Notes: generated by a model not told the origin, from the sequence alone. A stretch of DNA of 64,000 nt from Myroides marinus (GCF_900109075.1 NZ_FNYS01000003.1:248001-312000), one strand, 5' to 3'. Shown: positions 8,914 to 19,012, counted from the stretch's first letter. Program-made: numbers and translations.

Positions 8914-9046
8914 TTTGACAAAGAACATTATCGTTAAATACATCTTATTTTTAACATAGAATTGACTTATACAAATTAAATATATGATGATAATCATAAA
9001 GTATTGATTATTAAAGTATCTGTTGATTTTATTGCATTTATCTCCT

Positions 9047-9067
9047 TTTAAAACCGCTGGTTTTAAA
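9047..9067 (+). promoter_or_regulatory. Hairpin upstream of the Crp-type regulator
   Basis: TTTAAAACC and GGTTTTAAA form a perfect 9-bp stem around GCT, 34 bases before the start codon. It could be an operator or a leader hairpin; there is no T-run, so it is not a simple terminator. Confidence 0.35.
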
Positions 9068-9100
9068 CTATCTTTAATATAAAATAATTTATAGATAGTT

Positions 9101-9700
9101 ATGATCAATAAGGAATTATTAATGAAATATGGAGCAGAACTAGTTTGTTATGAAAAGGATGATTTTGTTTTTGAAGAAGGAATGCCCGCCGAATTCTTTT
9201 ATCAAATAGTAAGCGGTCAGATTAAATTAAATACCTTCGAAAAAGATGATAAAGAGTTTATTTATAGTATACGAACTAGAAGACAGTCCTTTGGAGAACC
9301 TACACTTTTCTTAGGTGTTGATTATCTCTGTAATGCTATTGCTATGGAAAAGTCATTTTTATATGTACTTCCTAGTGAAGCGTTCTTTTTAATGCTGAAA
9401 GAGAATCATCATATTTCTCTTAAAGTACATAAGAGCGTTTCTCATAGACTTTATTTTAAAGGAATCATGTTACCTGATATAACAACACAAGATTCAGAAA
9501 GACGCGTGATGACTTTACTTAACTATCTGAAAGCAAACTGGGCAAGTGAAGTGAATGAAACTAAATTATTTACTGTGGATTTGACACGACAACAAATTGG
9601 AGATATGACTGGACTTAGAGTCGAAACCGTTATTCGTACCATTAAGAAGTTAAAGTCTGATAATAAACTCCGTATTATTAAAGGCAAAATAGTGTTATAA
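9101..9700 (+). CDS. Crp/Fnr family transcriptional regulator
   Basis: 199 residues. Residues 10-115 form the cyclic-nucleotide-binding-like beta barrel (FEEGMPAEFFYQIVSGQIKL). A long helix follows, then a winged helix with LTRQQIGDMTGLRVETVIRT at about 158-180. No FNR-type cysteine cluster is present, so it does not sense oxygen by an iron-sulfur cluster. Its targets cannot be read from the sequence. It is a single gene ending in a strong terminator shared with the convergent DUF2200 gene. Confidence 0.87.
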   Translation: MINKELLMKYGAELVCYEKDDFVFEEGMPAEFFYQIVSGQIKLNTFEKDDKEFIYSIRTRRQSFGEPTLFLGVDYLCNAIAMEKSFLYVLPSEAFFLMLKENHHISLKVHKSVSHRLYFKGIMLPDITTQDSERRVMTLLNYLKANWASEVNETKLFTVDLTRQQIGDMTGLRVETVIRTIKKLKSDNKLRIIKGKIVL

Positions 9701-9737
9701 AAACAAATAGGTCGCTGTTCTTAGTGACCTATTTGTT
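9701..9737. terminator. Bidirectional terminator
   Basis: AAACAAATAGGTC and GACCTATTTGTTT form a long stem around a short loop, between convergent genes. Confidence 0.85.
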
Positions 9738-9743
9738 TTATTT

Positions 9744-10094
9744 TTAAGTTCTTAATATTTTATCCATTGATTTACCCTTAGCGAGTTCATCTATTAGCTT
9801 GTCTAGATAACGTATCTTTTGCATTAGTGGGTGTTCTATATCTTCTACACGATATCCACAGATTACTCCTGTTATTTTATGAACATTGGGATTAAGAAGA
9901 GGAGCATTATTAAAAAAAGTCTCAAAGTCTGTCTTATCATTTATTAAGTTAGTTAAGGTAGTTTGGTTATAACCTGTTAACCAAAGGATAATTAGGTCAA
10001 CTTCTTCTTTAGTTCTTCCTTTTTTCTCTGCCTTTGTAATGTAATGAGGATATACACTTGCAAAAGAGGTTTTATATATCTTGTGATTGTTCAT
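9744..10094 (-). CDS. DUF2200 family protein
   Basis: A 116-residue protein that matches my memory of DUF2200: [53 protein letters not shown] and [15 protein letters not shown] are family hallmarks. The family is widespread in bacteria with no known activity and often occurs as a stand-alone cytosolic gene. Here it is followed downstream by the shared terminator, and an uncharacterised gene lies 22 bases upstream on the same strand, so the two may be cotranscribed. Confidence 0.85.
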   Translation of the reverse strand: MNNHKIYKTSFASVYPHYITKAEKKGRTKEEVDLIILWLTGYNQTTLTNLINDKTDFETFFNNAPLLNPNVHKITGVICGYRVEDIEHPLMQKIRYLDKLIDELAKGKSMDKILRT

Positions 10095-10116
10095 AATTAA
10101 TAAGTCTTAAATACTA

Positions 10117-10485
10117 TTACCATATTTCTATTTCCTCAGTATATGTCTTATCACCATCTATTTCTATAAGAATTCTACTAGGAATAAAGCTATTTTCTTT
10201 ATACTCAGTGAATGCTCTATATTGTAGTTTTAAACCTTCTCTAAGTTGGCTTTCTATATGATGATCTATAGCTTCTTTTTGTACTACAGCATCCTGAGGA
10301 GCATATAAAGTATTGACAGGGGAATCATCTCCACCAAAAGTAAGTCCTATAAGATACAACTTACCTAACTGACCTGCTTGATAATATTGTTCAGCCTCAT
10401 CATAACTACAGATATCCGCATAATTACAAGGTTTAGAAGTATCTATTAATATTTTACTTTTCTTAAAAAAATTAAATAATCCCAT
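10117..10485 (-). CDS. Hypothetical protein
   Basis: I do not recognise this 122-residue protein. It begins MGLFNFFKKSK, a short hydrophobic-basic start that could associate with membrane but is not a clear signal peptide. The rest is mixed alpha/beta with acidic patches and ends TYTEEIEIW. A segment LYLIGLTFGGDDSPVNTLY could be a domain core. It is followed 22 bases later by the DUF2200 gene. Confidence 0.7.
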   Translation of the reverse strand: MGLFNFFKKSKILIDTSKPCNYADICSYDEAEQYYQAGQLGKLYLIGLTFGGDDSPVNTLYAPQDAVVQKEAIDHHIESQLREGLKLQYRAFTEYKENSFIPSRILIEIDGDKTYTEEIEIW

Positions 10486-10594
10486 TATTGTTCTAGTTGT
10501 TAGTTTGGTTAATAGTTATGTAAATATAACCAAGACAAGAACAAATACAAAGTGTGAATATTATTTATATGTTAAAAGAGAGGGAGTTACCCTT

Positions 10595-11761
10595 TTATAG
10601 CTTTCCTTTTTTAGACAGAACAACAACTCCCATTGCTAAGAAGCTCCATATTAACATTTGAGTTAAAGATCCAGTCCAGCCACCAATATTCCAACTGATT
10701 AAACCAAAGAAGGTTCCTATACCAGCACCTACAAAATAGGCGGTCATGTAGACTGTATTTAGACGACTGTGAGCTTCTTCATTTAAGGCATAAATACGAG
10801 TAAAATTAGTAATCTGTGTAGCTTGTACACCAATGTCTAACAAGAAAATAGCAATGATTAATACAAGTATAGAATGTGGGAGGATAAGCATAGCGACTAA
10901 ACTGACTATGATTAGAGAAATAGTAAGGAATAAGTTCTGAAAGATCTTACCTCCATCTGCTAACTTTCCAAAGTATGGTGCTACTAAAGCACCTCCGATG
11001 GCAACGATAGCAAACATCCCAATCATAGAAGGCGTATAGTTAAACGGAGCATCACTTAAATGAAAGGTTAATGTAGTCCAGAAAGAACAGAATATACCAA
11101 AGGTAAAAGATCCTAGTAAAGCTGCTTGTCTTAATGTTTTGTATTCTTTTACTAGACAAAGCGTTGAATGTAATAACTTAAAGTAATTTCCTTTAAATTT
11201 AATAGGAGCATTAGGCAAAAAGAACCACATTAGTACTATACTTAAGGCTATCATAATGGCTGAGAACGCAAATACACTCTGCCATCCCCATAAGTCTGTA
11301 AGTGTGCCACTGATAAGCCGAGAGCCTAAGATACCACAAAGAATACCACTGAAAACAATTCCTACACTTTTACCTCTGTTATCTTTGTTTAGTAAAGCAG
11401 CCATAGGTAATATGATTTGCGCCGGAGTAGAGCAGACTCCAACTAAGAAACTTAGTGCTAATAAGCTAGACAGATGCTCTGTATTAGTCATCAGTAGTAA
11501 TATTATCATCTGTATAAATGCAATAGTTATGATTAAGTTTTTCCTATTGACTTTATCTCCTAAAGGCAATAGAAAGAACATTCCTACACCGTAACCAATC
11601 TGAGCTAGCATAGCTACTTTACCTACCACAGTTTCAGGTTCATTAAGTGTCTCTGCGATATTCTTAAGAATAGGCTGGCTGTAGTATACATTGGCTACAA
11701 TGGTTCCTGCAGTAAAGGCCATTACAGGGATTGCGTACTTTTCTTTATTCTTGATTGACAT
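10595..11761 (-). CDS. MFS transporter
   Basis: A 388-residue major facilitator with about 12 membrane segments. PLGDKVNRKNLI between segments 2 and 3 is the MFS loop motif, and PYFGKLADGG is its second-half counterpart. It resembles drug:H+ antiporter-type arabinose-efflux-like permeases. The start at 11761 (MSIKNKEKY) was chosen over a start 48 bases upstream because the -7 box at 11784-11791 would put the transcript start downstream of the longer start. It diverges from an AraC regulator, its likely controller. Confidence 0.87.
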   Translation of the reverse strand: MSIKNKEKYAIPVMAFTAGTIVANVYYSQPILKNIAETLNEPETVVGKVAMLAQIGYGVGMFFLLPLGDKVNRKNLIITIAFIQMIILLLMTNTEHLSSLLALSFLVGVCSTPAQIILPMAALLNKDNRGKSVGIVFSGILCGILGSRLISGTLTDLWGWQSVFAFSAIMIALSIVLMWFFLPNAPIKFKGNYFKLLHSTLCLVKEYKTLRQAALLGSFTFGIFCSFWTTLTFHLSDAPFNYTPSMIGMFAIVAIGGALVAPYFGKLADGGKIFQNLFLTISLIIVSLVAMLILPHSILVLIIAIFLLDIGVQATQITNFTRIYALNEEAHSRLNTVYMTAYFVGAGIGTFFGLISWNIGGWTGSLTQMLIWSFLAMGVVVLSKKGKL

Positions 11762-11783
11762 ATTGTTTAGTTTGTTAAGCTCG

Positions 11784-11791
11784 CAAAAATA
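11784..11791 (-). promoter_or_regulatory. Putative -7 box for the MFS gene
   Basis: Minus-strand TATTTTTG matches TAnnTTTG, about 23 bases before the MFS start codon, with a minus-strand TTG at 11808-11810. Confidence 0.5.
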
Positions 11792-11846
11792 AGGGAGTTC
11801 TAAATTCAATTGTTGTATATAATGCTATATTAATAGTATTATTCGC

Positions 11847-11854
11847 TATGTTTG
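11847..11854 (+). promoter_or_regulatory. Putative -7 box for the AraC gene
   Basis: TATGTTTG ends only 4 bases before the ATG at 11859, so the transcript would start at or next to the start codon. Confidence 0.4.
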
Positions 11855-11858
11855 TGTT

Positions 11859-12737
11859 ATGAAGTTAATACAGTTTGAACCTTTATTTTTAAGGCATTTT
11901 CGCACAGAAGAATGGCCTTTTACTTATCATAACCACAACCATTATGAGCTCATGCTTATTAGCGAAGGAGGCGGTGTACATGATCTTAATAAAGAAGAGT
12001 CGAGATACTCAGGAGATACTATATACTTTTTATCTCCAGAGGATAGTCATCACTTTTATATAGAGGAGAAGACAAGATTTAAAGTCATTAAGTTTTTGCC
12101 TAGTGCTGTAAAAGAAGGAATGAATATCAGCCTTACTGATTATTGGGATAATTTGTTGAGTAGTTTATCTAGAAGATGGGAAGGGAATAAAAACAATCCT
12201 ATTGATATAGAGTTGGTTACTAAGATTACTTCTATTGTTGATTTAATGATAATAGAATGGGAAGTGAATGACAAAAAAGTATCAGAACTACATACTAATC
12301 TATTGAGAAGTGTATTGTTATTAATGGACAAATACTCTAGGAATACACTTAATCCTGATGTGTATGACGCTACCAAAATAGAGCGAATACAGAATTATAT
12401 ACACCTTAATATTCACCTTCCAGAGAAGTTATCCTTAAAGTCATTAAGTCCTACATTTGGTTTTTCTGAATCAGGGTTTAGAAACTTCTTTCAGACACAA
12501 ATGGGAATGAGCGTTAGTAGCTACATTAACGCCTTAAAAATAGAACTTATAAAGACTAGAATAAAAAGTAGTGAGTATTCTCTATCAGCTATAGCTATAG
12601 AGTTTGGTTTTACAGATTCTAGCCATTTCACAAAGTTCTTTAAGAAGCATACCTCTATTAGCCCTTTAGAGTTTAAGAGAGGGTTGCCTCCTAAAACAGA
12701 TGTCCCTCAAATATTGCAGAATAATATTGTTCTATAA
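11859..12737 (+). CDS. AraC family transcriptional regulator
   Basis: 292 residues. The N-terminal cupin sensor has the HNHNHYELMLISEGGG metal/ligand pocket at about 23-40. The C-terminal AraC DNA-binding domain (about 175-275) contains two helix-turn-helix motifs, the second including LSAIAIEFGFTDSSHFTKFF. It is divergent from the MFS gene with about 100 bases between them, the usual layout of a regulator and its target. The inducer is unknown. Confidence 0.88.
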   Translation: MKLIQFEPLFLRHFRTEEWPFTYHNHNHYELMLISEGGGVHDLNKEESRYSGDTIYFLSPEDSHHFYIEEKTRFKVIKFLPSAVKEGMNISLTDYWDNLLSSLSRRWEGNKNNPIDIELVTKITSIVDLMIIEWEVNDKKVSELHTNLLRSVLLLMDKYSRNTLNPDVYDATKIERIQNYIHLNIHLPEKLSLKSLSPTFGFSESGFRNFFQTQMGMSVSSYINALKIELIKTRIKSSEYSLSAIAIEFGFTDSSHFTKFFKKHTSISPLEFKRGLPPKTDVPQILQNNIVL

Positions 12738-12768
12738 CCAGTAACACAAGGATATTCTTGAATAAAAA

Positions 12769-12801
12769 AGAGGCTTTATGTTATCAAAACACAAAGCCTC
12801 T
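12769..12801. terminator. Bidirectional terminator
   Basis: AGAGGCTTT and AAAGCCTCT form a stem with A/T runs on both sides, between the AraC gene and the convergent RND gene. Confidence 0.8.
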
Positions 12802-12827
12802 CCAAAAAAATATATATGAAAAAATCT

Positions 12828-15800
12828 CTACTTCTTATTTCTGTATGCCCAGTAGAATACCTGAGGTAGGATAGTGAACGAAAGAATCATACACATAATC
12901 AATCCTCCTACAATCATAATGGCTAATGGTTTTTGTATTTCTGATCCCATACCATTAGACAATGCTGCAGGTAGTAATCCCATAGATCCCATTAAGGCAA
13001 TCATCACTACTGGTCTAATACGGCTCTTAACACCTTCTTTGATAGCCTCTTTAAGTGGCATTCGATGTTGTAAATTCTCTTTCATCACTCCAATTAATAC
13101 AATACCATCAATAGTAGCAACTCCAAAAAGAATAATGAACCCTATACCAGCAGATATTCCAAATATCGTGCCAGTCATCCAAAGAGATAAAAATCCTCCT
13201 ATAAAAGCAAACGGAATTGTCAGTGCTGCTATGGCTGTATCCTTGGCATTACCGAAGTTGAAGTACAGTAATACTAAAATTAAAATTAATGAAATAGGTA
13301 CTACTAAAGTTAATTGAGTAGCAGCACGTTCTTTACTTTCAAACTCTCCAGCCCATTCCATTTTATTAACAGCAGGTAATTTTACTTCTTTGTCTACTTT
13401 AGCTCTAGCTTCAGCGATAGTACTTCCTAAATCTCTTCCTTCTATACTAAATCCGATACCGATATATCTACTACCACCTTCTCTATAAATAAAGGCAGGT
13501 CCAGTGTGATAATCAATAGTAGCTATCTCTTTTAATGGTACTTGTTTCCCATCTAATGAAGGAATTAATATCTCTTCAATCTTCTCAGCAGAATCTCTAT
13601 ATTCCTTATTAAAACGAAGTACTACATCGAACATTCTCTCATTTTCATATAATGTAGTAGCAGCCTGTCCACCGATTGTCATAGCGATTACAGCTTGAGC
13701 ATCAGCCATTGTTACAGCATACTTAGCCATCTTGTGATCGTGTAGCTTAATTCTAAGTTCTGGTTGACCAATGTTTTTAAATACATTAAGATCAGTAACT
13801 CCTTCTACATCTTTAATGCTCTTAGCTACTTGATTTGCATACTTCTCTAATTCGAATAGATCATCTCCGAATATTTTGATTACCAAAGAACTCTTAACTC
13901 CAGCTACATATTCTTCTACGTTATCTTGTATAGGTTGACTAAATCCAAAGTTCACACCTGGGTAACTCTCTAGCTTTAATCTAATCTCTTCTAAAAGCTT
14001 TTCTTTCGTTATTTTACGTGTCCATTCACTTTCTGGTTTTAACTCTGTATGGAATTCTATATTAAAGAATCCAGTAGGGTCTGTACCATCATTAGGACGT
14101 CCTGTCTGAGTTAAAACAAACTTAACTTCGTCAAACTCTCTAAGTTTAGCTTTCATTTCTTTAGCTAATCTTACTGATTCGTCAAGGTTAATACTACTAG
14201 GTAATGTTGCTCTAATGTATAAAGCACCTTCATTTAACTTAGGTAAGAACTCCGAACCATAGTAGTGGAATCTTACTCCACAGATTACTAGAAGACCTAT
14301 AAACATAGAAAGTGTTAGTTTCTTATGCGTAAAACTCCAGTTAAACATCTTATAGATATTGTTCTTAAAGAATCTAGAGATAGCATTCTCACGCTCTTTA
14401 ATATCTTTAGTCAATAATAGTTTACACATAGCAGGTACATAAGTCAAACTCAGTATAAGTGAACCTAGTAATGCATATCCAAGTGTAAAGGCTAGGGGAG
14501 AGAACATTTTACCTTCTACTTTTTGGAAAGAGAAGATAGGCATTAGTGCTACAATTAGAATAAGCAAAGCAAAAAAGATATAACTTGCTACACTAGTGGC
14601 ACTTTTTTTCATAGTCCCTAGTTTAGACATTCTATTAAACCTTGTCATTCCGACCTGTTCGGCTCGTTTCTCTAGACCGACAAAGACGTGCTCTACGATA
14701 ACTAGAGTACCTTCTAGTAATAGCCCGAAGTCTAAAGCTCCCATTGAGATAAGGTTAGCTGGTAGCCCTTGTATTTTAAGCATGATAATAGCAAACAAGA
14801 AGGCTAAAGGAATAACAGAAGCTACGATGAATGTAGTACGCCAGTTATACAAGAAGATAAATACAATAATAGATACTAATACAACACCTTCTATTAAGTT
14901 TTTAGTAACTGTTTTTACGGTTGTATTTACTAAGTGAGTTCTATCTACTACAGTTTCTATTTGCACGTTCTTAGGTAAGATACGCTCATTAAGGTCTGTT
15001 ATCTTATCTTTTAGGCTTTCGATAACAGCACTAGGGTTTTCTCCACGTAGCATAACTACGATACCTTGTACTACATCTTCATCATCTTGAAAGGCTACTT
15101 GTCCTAAACGAGGTTTAGCAGATACAACTACATTAGCTACGTGTTTTACTAGAATAGGAGTACTTCCTTTTACTTCAATTAAGATATTTTCTATATCCTC
15201 AGCATTGTCTAATAAACCCACACCACGTACAACATAGGCCTGATCCCCACGTTGAATAACATCACCACCTACGTTGATATTACTTTTTTCTACTGCCTCG
15301 TATACATCTAATGGCGATAAACCATAGTTAATAAGCTCTGTAGGGTTAATCTGAATTTCAAATATCTTTTCTTCACCACCGAAGCTCACGACATCTGCCA
15401 CACCTGGTACAGAAAGTAATTCACGCTCTATAACCCAATCTTGGATAGCTGTAACCTCTTTGATAGGAAGATCACTCTTAATAATATATCTAAATATCTC
15501 TCCTGTAGCTCCAGAAGGTGGTTCTATTTCAAAATCTGCACCCTCAGGTAGATTTACATTTCCCATTCTATTAGAAGCGTATTGTTGAGCAAAGAAGTCA
15601 TCTACTTCATCGTTAAACAATACGGTTACTACAGATAGCCCAAATAGGGAGATAGATCTAACCTCTGCTTTATTAGGAATAGTATTTACTTCTTTTGAGA
15701 TAGGAAGAGTAATGAATTTCTCAACTTCTTCAGCACTACGACCTGGCCACTGAGTGATAATACGCGCACGCGTATTGGTTACATCAGGAAAAGCCTCGAT

Positions 15801-15914
15801 AGGCGTGTGCATATAACTATATATCCCTCCGAATAACAATAACAATACACCGAAGATTACGATGAATGTATTTTTAAGTGAAAAGGATACTATATTTTTG
15901 ACGAATTTTTGCAT
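12828..15914 (-). CDS. CzcA/CusA-type heavy-metal efflux RND pump
   Basis: A 1028-residue inner-membrane proton-driven pump with 12 membrane segments and two large periplasmic loops. SFSLKNTFIVIFGV starts membrane segment 1, and the porter domain begins IEAFPDVTNTRARI. Segment 4 reads LDFGLLLEGTLVIVEH. CzcA needs two aspartates and a glutamate there (DFG, DG, VEN); here the second acid is Glu and the final Asn is His, a conservative variant. The gene is last in a minus-strand operon of TolC, adaptor and pump. The exported ion (Co/Zn/Cd-type or Cu-type) cannot be settled. Confidence 0.92.
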   Translation of the reverse strand: MQKFVKNIVSFSLKNTFIVIFGVLLLLFGGIYSYMHTPIEAFPDVTNTRARIITQWPGRSAEEVEKFITLPISKEVNTIPNKAEVRSISLFGLSVVTVLFNDEVDDFFAQQYASNRMGNVNLPEGADFEIEPPSGATGEIFRYIIKSDLPIKEVTAIQDWVIERELLSVPGVADVVSFGGEEKIFEIQINPTELINYGLSPLDVYEAVEKSNINVGGDVIQRGDQAYVVRGVGLLDNAEDIENILIEVKGSTPILVKHVANVVVSAKPRLGQVAFQDDEDVVQGIVVMLRGENPSAVIESLKDKITDLNERILPKNVQIETVVDRTHLVNTTVKTVTKNLIEGVVLVSIIVFIFLYNWRTTFIVASVIPLAFLFAIIMLKIQGLPANLISMGALDFGLLLEGTLVIVEHVFVGLEKRAEQVGMTRFNRMSKLGTMKKSATSVASYIFFALLILIVALMPIFSFQKVEGKMFSPLAFTLGYALLGSLILSLTYVPAMCKLLLTKDIKERENAISRFFKNNIYKMFNWSFTHKKLTLSMFIGLLVICGVRFHYYGSEFLPKLNEGALYIRATLPSSINLDESVRLAKEMKAKLREFDEVKFVLTQTGRPNDGTDPTGFFNIEFHTELKPESEWTRKITKEKLLEEIRLKLESYPGVNFGFSQPIQDNVEEYVAGVKSSLVIKIFGDDLFELEKYANQVAKSIKDVEGVTDLNVFKNIGQPELRIKLHDHKMAKYAVTMADAQAVIAMTIGGQAATTLYENERMFDVVLRFNKEYRDSAEKIEEILIPSLDGKQVPLKEIATIDYHTGPAFIYREGGSRYIGIGFSIEGRDLGSTIAEARAKVDKEVKLPAVNKMEWAGEFESKERAATQLTLVVPISLILILVLLYFNFGNAKDTAIAALTIPFAFIGGFLSLWMTGTIFGISAGIGFIILFGVATIDGIVLIGVMKENLQHRMPLKEAIKEGVKSRIRPVVMIALMGSMGLLPAALSNGMGSEIQKPLAIMIVGGLIMCMILSFTILPQVFYWAYRNKK

Positions 15915-15933
15915 AAATAAAGGCTTTTACGAA

Positions 15934-17034
15934 TTACAATTTATTAGTTAGTTGCTCATAAATAAGTAATTCATTAGTAGTTACTACCATCTCGTTTTCT
16001 TTTACACCATCTGCTATATAAGTATAGATGTTATTTTTAGAAACAGGAGTGATCTTTCTAACTTCTTGTTCACAATCATTTTTATAAACTACTACATAGT
16101 TTTGATTGTTGTCAAAGATGATAGCTGTATTAGGTATTGCTAGAGATTTACCTTCATTAGTTTCTAATTGAATAATAATATCTGCAGACATACCAGGCTT
16201 TAGCTTCATCTCTTTATTTTCCATAGAAATACGCGCCTTTAAGACTCTTTCTTCAGCATCAAACACTTGAGATACTTTAGTTACTTTTCCAGCGAAGTAT
16301 TCATCTGGATAGGCTAGGGTAGATACTTTAACTTCTTGGTTTGGTTGTACATGACGCATATTTGCGGCATATACATTAGCCATAATCCATACATCAGATA
16401 AATCAGCAATAGTAAATAAAGGTTCATCACCTGCGTTTACTGTCATACCTGTACTAACATTTTTAGTTACTACATATCCAGATTGAGGAGCGACTACTTT
16501 TACCACACCAGACTCACCACGACTATTGAATATAGCTAGACTACTCTTAGCTGCTGCTACTTTGCTATTTAGTGTTTTTACATCCTCTTGAGCTTCTATT
16601 AACTCTTTTTGAGACGCTATACCATCTTTATACATAGACTCCACAGACTCAAGTTCTCTTTTAGCTACTTTTAGTTCAGCTTCAGTAGCTTTAAGTTCAC
16701 TGTAGATCTCATTAGTATCTGCACTTTTTATTTCGGCTAATAGTTGTCCTTTAGTTACGAAGTCTCCTAGTGAGAAGTAAGTATTAGTAACTACACCATC
16801 TACTAAGCTATTAAACGGAACTGTTTTATCTTGGTTATAATCGATATATCCATTAAGAGTAAGACTGCGCTCTATAGGTCTTAGAGTTACCTTTTCCATA
16901 TTTAGCGTACTTTTCATCGCTTCGGATAGACACTCTTTCTCTATTGTACTTTCTTCATTGTTTTGTGCTCCCTTATTACAGCTTATTAAAGCTAAGTTGA
17001 ATAGGGCTAGTGTAAGTATAGAATATTTTGTCAT
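15934..17034 (-). CDS. RND efflux periplasmic adaptor subunit (HlyD/CusB family lipoprotein)
   Basis: 366 residues. The signal peptide ends in a lipobox (LALISCNKG), so it is anchored to a membrane by a lipid on the cysteine. A barrel-sandwich hybrid domain, a coiled-coil hairpin (about 100-160, rich in Glu/Lys/Ala) and a beta-barrel follow. The segment DYNQDKTVPFNSLVDGVVTN is typical of CusB-like adaptors. A TTG two codons upstream was not chosen. It lies 19 bases after the TolC gene and 19 bases before the pump gene. Confidence 0.9.
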   Translation of the reverse strand: MTKYSILTLALFNLALISCNKGAQNNEESTIEKECLSEAMKSTLNMEKVTLRPIERSLTLNGYIDYNQDKTVPFNSLVDGVVTNTYFSLGDFVTKGQLLAEIKSADTNEIYSELKATEAELKVAKRELESVESMYKDGIASQKELIEAQEDVKTLNSKVAAAKSSLAIFNSRGESGVVKVVAPQSGYVVTKNVSTGMTVNAGDEPLFTIADLSDVWIMANVYAANMRHVQPNQEVKVSTLAYPDEYFAGKVTKVSQVFDAEERVLKARISMENKEMKLKPGMSADIIIQLETNEGKSLAIPNTAIIFDNNQNYVVVYKNDCEQEVRKITPVSKNNIYTYIADGVKENEMVVTTNELLIYEQLTNKL

Positions 17035-17053
17035 TGTCAATTAAGTTTAGTTT

Positions 17054-18334
17054 TTATAAATCTTTTCCTACAGCGTATTGTAGTTTTTCGAAGTGATCGT
17101 TTAGATCTTTTTTAGTTTCTAATAGAATAGTTTTGTTTTCTATATAAGCCTCTACAAAGTCTAAATACTCTATCAAACTCACATTTCTCTTTTGGAAGTT
17201 CTTTAAGTAAGCGTCTAGCAATTGATCTAATTGACCTTCATAATCACTATCGATATCTTTATAAAGCGCCTCAGCGTGATGATAGTTTCTAAAAGCTTCT
17301 ACAATATCATTAGCTATTTCATTAAGCTTAGTTTTCGTATCTAGTTTAGCTAGTTCTATATCTATTTTAGCTTCTTTAATATTTCCTTTATTTCTATCGA
17401 ATATTGGCAAATCAAAGGAGATCCCAAAACCAACGAAATCACGCATTATATTACCACCTCTATCATAATCTACTCCCAGTGTAATATCTGGTATACGTTG
17501 TGCTTTTTCTATTTCAAAACGCTTAACAGATTGCTTTTCTAATGTTTTGCTTTTTATCGCATCAGGACGATCTTCTTGAGCAGTGATAATCCAGTTTTCT
17601 AAATTTAGTTCTGAAACCTCTTTATTGGGAGCAGTTAGTAGATCTGTTATCTCTATCTGTGTATTATCACCTATACTGATATAGTTTTTAAAGTCTTTAA
17701 TAGCTTCCTCTAGTTCTTTGTTGATGTTCACCAACTCTTTTTTAAACTGTAATTCAGCGGCTTTAAGTCTGATGTATTGGGCTTGACTAATATTACCTTG
17801 TTGCAATTGATTTTTATAAGCAGAAGTAAGGTTTTGAGTGCTTTCTATCTGTCTTTCATATATTTTGCGTTGCTCTTGAAGTATCTGAATATCCGAAAGA
17901 TTGTTTCTCAACTCTAATTTTAGCTCTCGGATAATACTTTCAAACTCTTGTCTTTTTTCTTCTATAGTAAGTTTTTGTAACTCTATATTCTTTTTGCGTT
18001 TACCACCAGTCTGTATAAGCTGTTCTACTCTGAAGGCATATTGCTGTGCCTCACCCCAGTTACCAATAAGTTTAGGTTGTTCTTCAATATCAGTTGTCTT
18101 CCAAAAGTTTATTTCAGATACTTCAAAGGTAGGGTTAGGCCATAAGCGTGCTTGTAATAGCTGAGCTTCAGCTTGAGAGATCTCAAGGTTCTTAGCGATT
18201 AGATCTAAGTTCTGTTCTAAGAACATAGCCTCAGCAGCTTCTTTAGATAAAGTCAGTGTCTTTTTATTGCTTTGTTGAGCATAAGTACTCAACGTCAAAG
18301 CGCATAAAACAGTTACTAAAGTATTTTTAAACAT
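17054..18334 (-). CDS. TolC family outer-membrane efflux protein
   Basis: 426 residues. A signal peptide (MFKNTLVTVLCALTLSTYAQ) is followed by two long coiled-coil/helical repeats, including LEISQAEAQLLQARLWPNPTF, the classic TolC-family segment with the conserved Pro-Asn-Pro. It forms the trimeric outer-membrane channel of the efflux system. It is the first gene of the operon, with a -7 box 20 bases upstream. Confidence 0.9.
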   Translation of the reverse strand: MFKNTLVTVLCALTLSTYAQQSNKKTLTLSKEAAEAMFLEQNLDLIAKNLEISQAEAQLLQARLWPNPTFEVSEINFWKTTDIEEQPKLIGNWGEAQQYAFRVEQLIQTGGKRKKNIELQKLTIEEKRQEFESIIRELKLELRNNLSDIQILQEQRKIYERQIESTQNLTSAYKNQLQQGNISQAQYIRLKAAELQFKKELVNINKELEEAIKDFKNYISIGDNTQIEITDLLTAPNKEVSELNLENWIITAQEDRPDAIKSKTLEKQSVKRFEIEKAQRIPDITLGVDYDRGGNIMRDFVGFGISFDLPIFDRNKGNIKEAKIDIELAKLDTKTKLNEIANDIVEAFRNYHHAEALYKDIDSDYEGQLDQLLDAYLKNFQKRNVSLIEYLDFVEAYIENKTILLETKKDLNDHFEKLQYAVGKDL

Positions 18335-18353
18335 TGTCTATATATTTTAAGGT

Positions 18354-18361
18354 CAAAATTA
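18354..18361 (-). promoter_or_regulatory. Putative -7 box of the metal-efflux operon
   Basis: Minus-strand TAATTTTG matches TAnnTTTG just upstream of the TolC gene. I see no consensus -33 element, which may mean activator control. Confidence 0.45.
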
Positions 18362-18812
18362 TTGTTTAGCTCTTATAGGACACTTTGAGTTTGATTAGAT
18401 GCAGATTAAAACAACATTAGAATACGATTAGAAACTCTTAATTAGCTGAATTTAAAACATCGCAAATAATCAATCTAATTAACTCAAATAGGCTTAAATG
18501 AAGTATTCTCATTTGTCTAAAAGATTAACTATCTGCTTTATCTTTTAATGCCCTACTTAAACTTTTATAAGAGCATTACAAAAAAGAGGCCAAAAACAAA
18601 AATCAACTAAAAAATAAGGTATATTTCATGTTTAGAACTTTAGAAAGAAACACAATCTGTGATGTGATGTGTTGTCATATAAACTTAAAATCAGTCTATT
18701 AATGTGATTTTATGACAAAATGTAGAGGTCTATTTGTCTAAAATTCTTGGCAAAATAATTGCTAAATGATAAAATGAATACATTTTTGCGAATTTGCAAA
18801 CGGTATACACTG

Positions 18813-18836
18813 TAAATTATTTGAATTTTATGATTT
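18813..18836 (+). repeat. Direct repeat copy 1
   Basis: TAAATTATTTGAATTTTAT followed by G and ATTT. The second copy lies at 19013-19036 with C in place of G. A possible operator or promoter duplication upstream of the regulator at 19106. Confidence 0.6.
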
Positions 18837-19012
18837 ATTAGTGTTGTTATTTTGTATTTTGTACTATATAAATAACAATAAGACAATCATTTTTGTAATT
18901 CTTTAAATCACTGTAAGAATAGGCTATAAGCTATACACATTGTCTTTAAAGAGGTTTAAAGTAGTACAGAATTTACTAATCAAGATTGATTATCATGCAA
19001 ATCGTCAGAATT

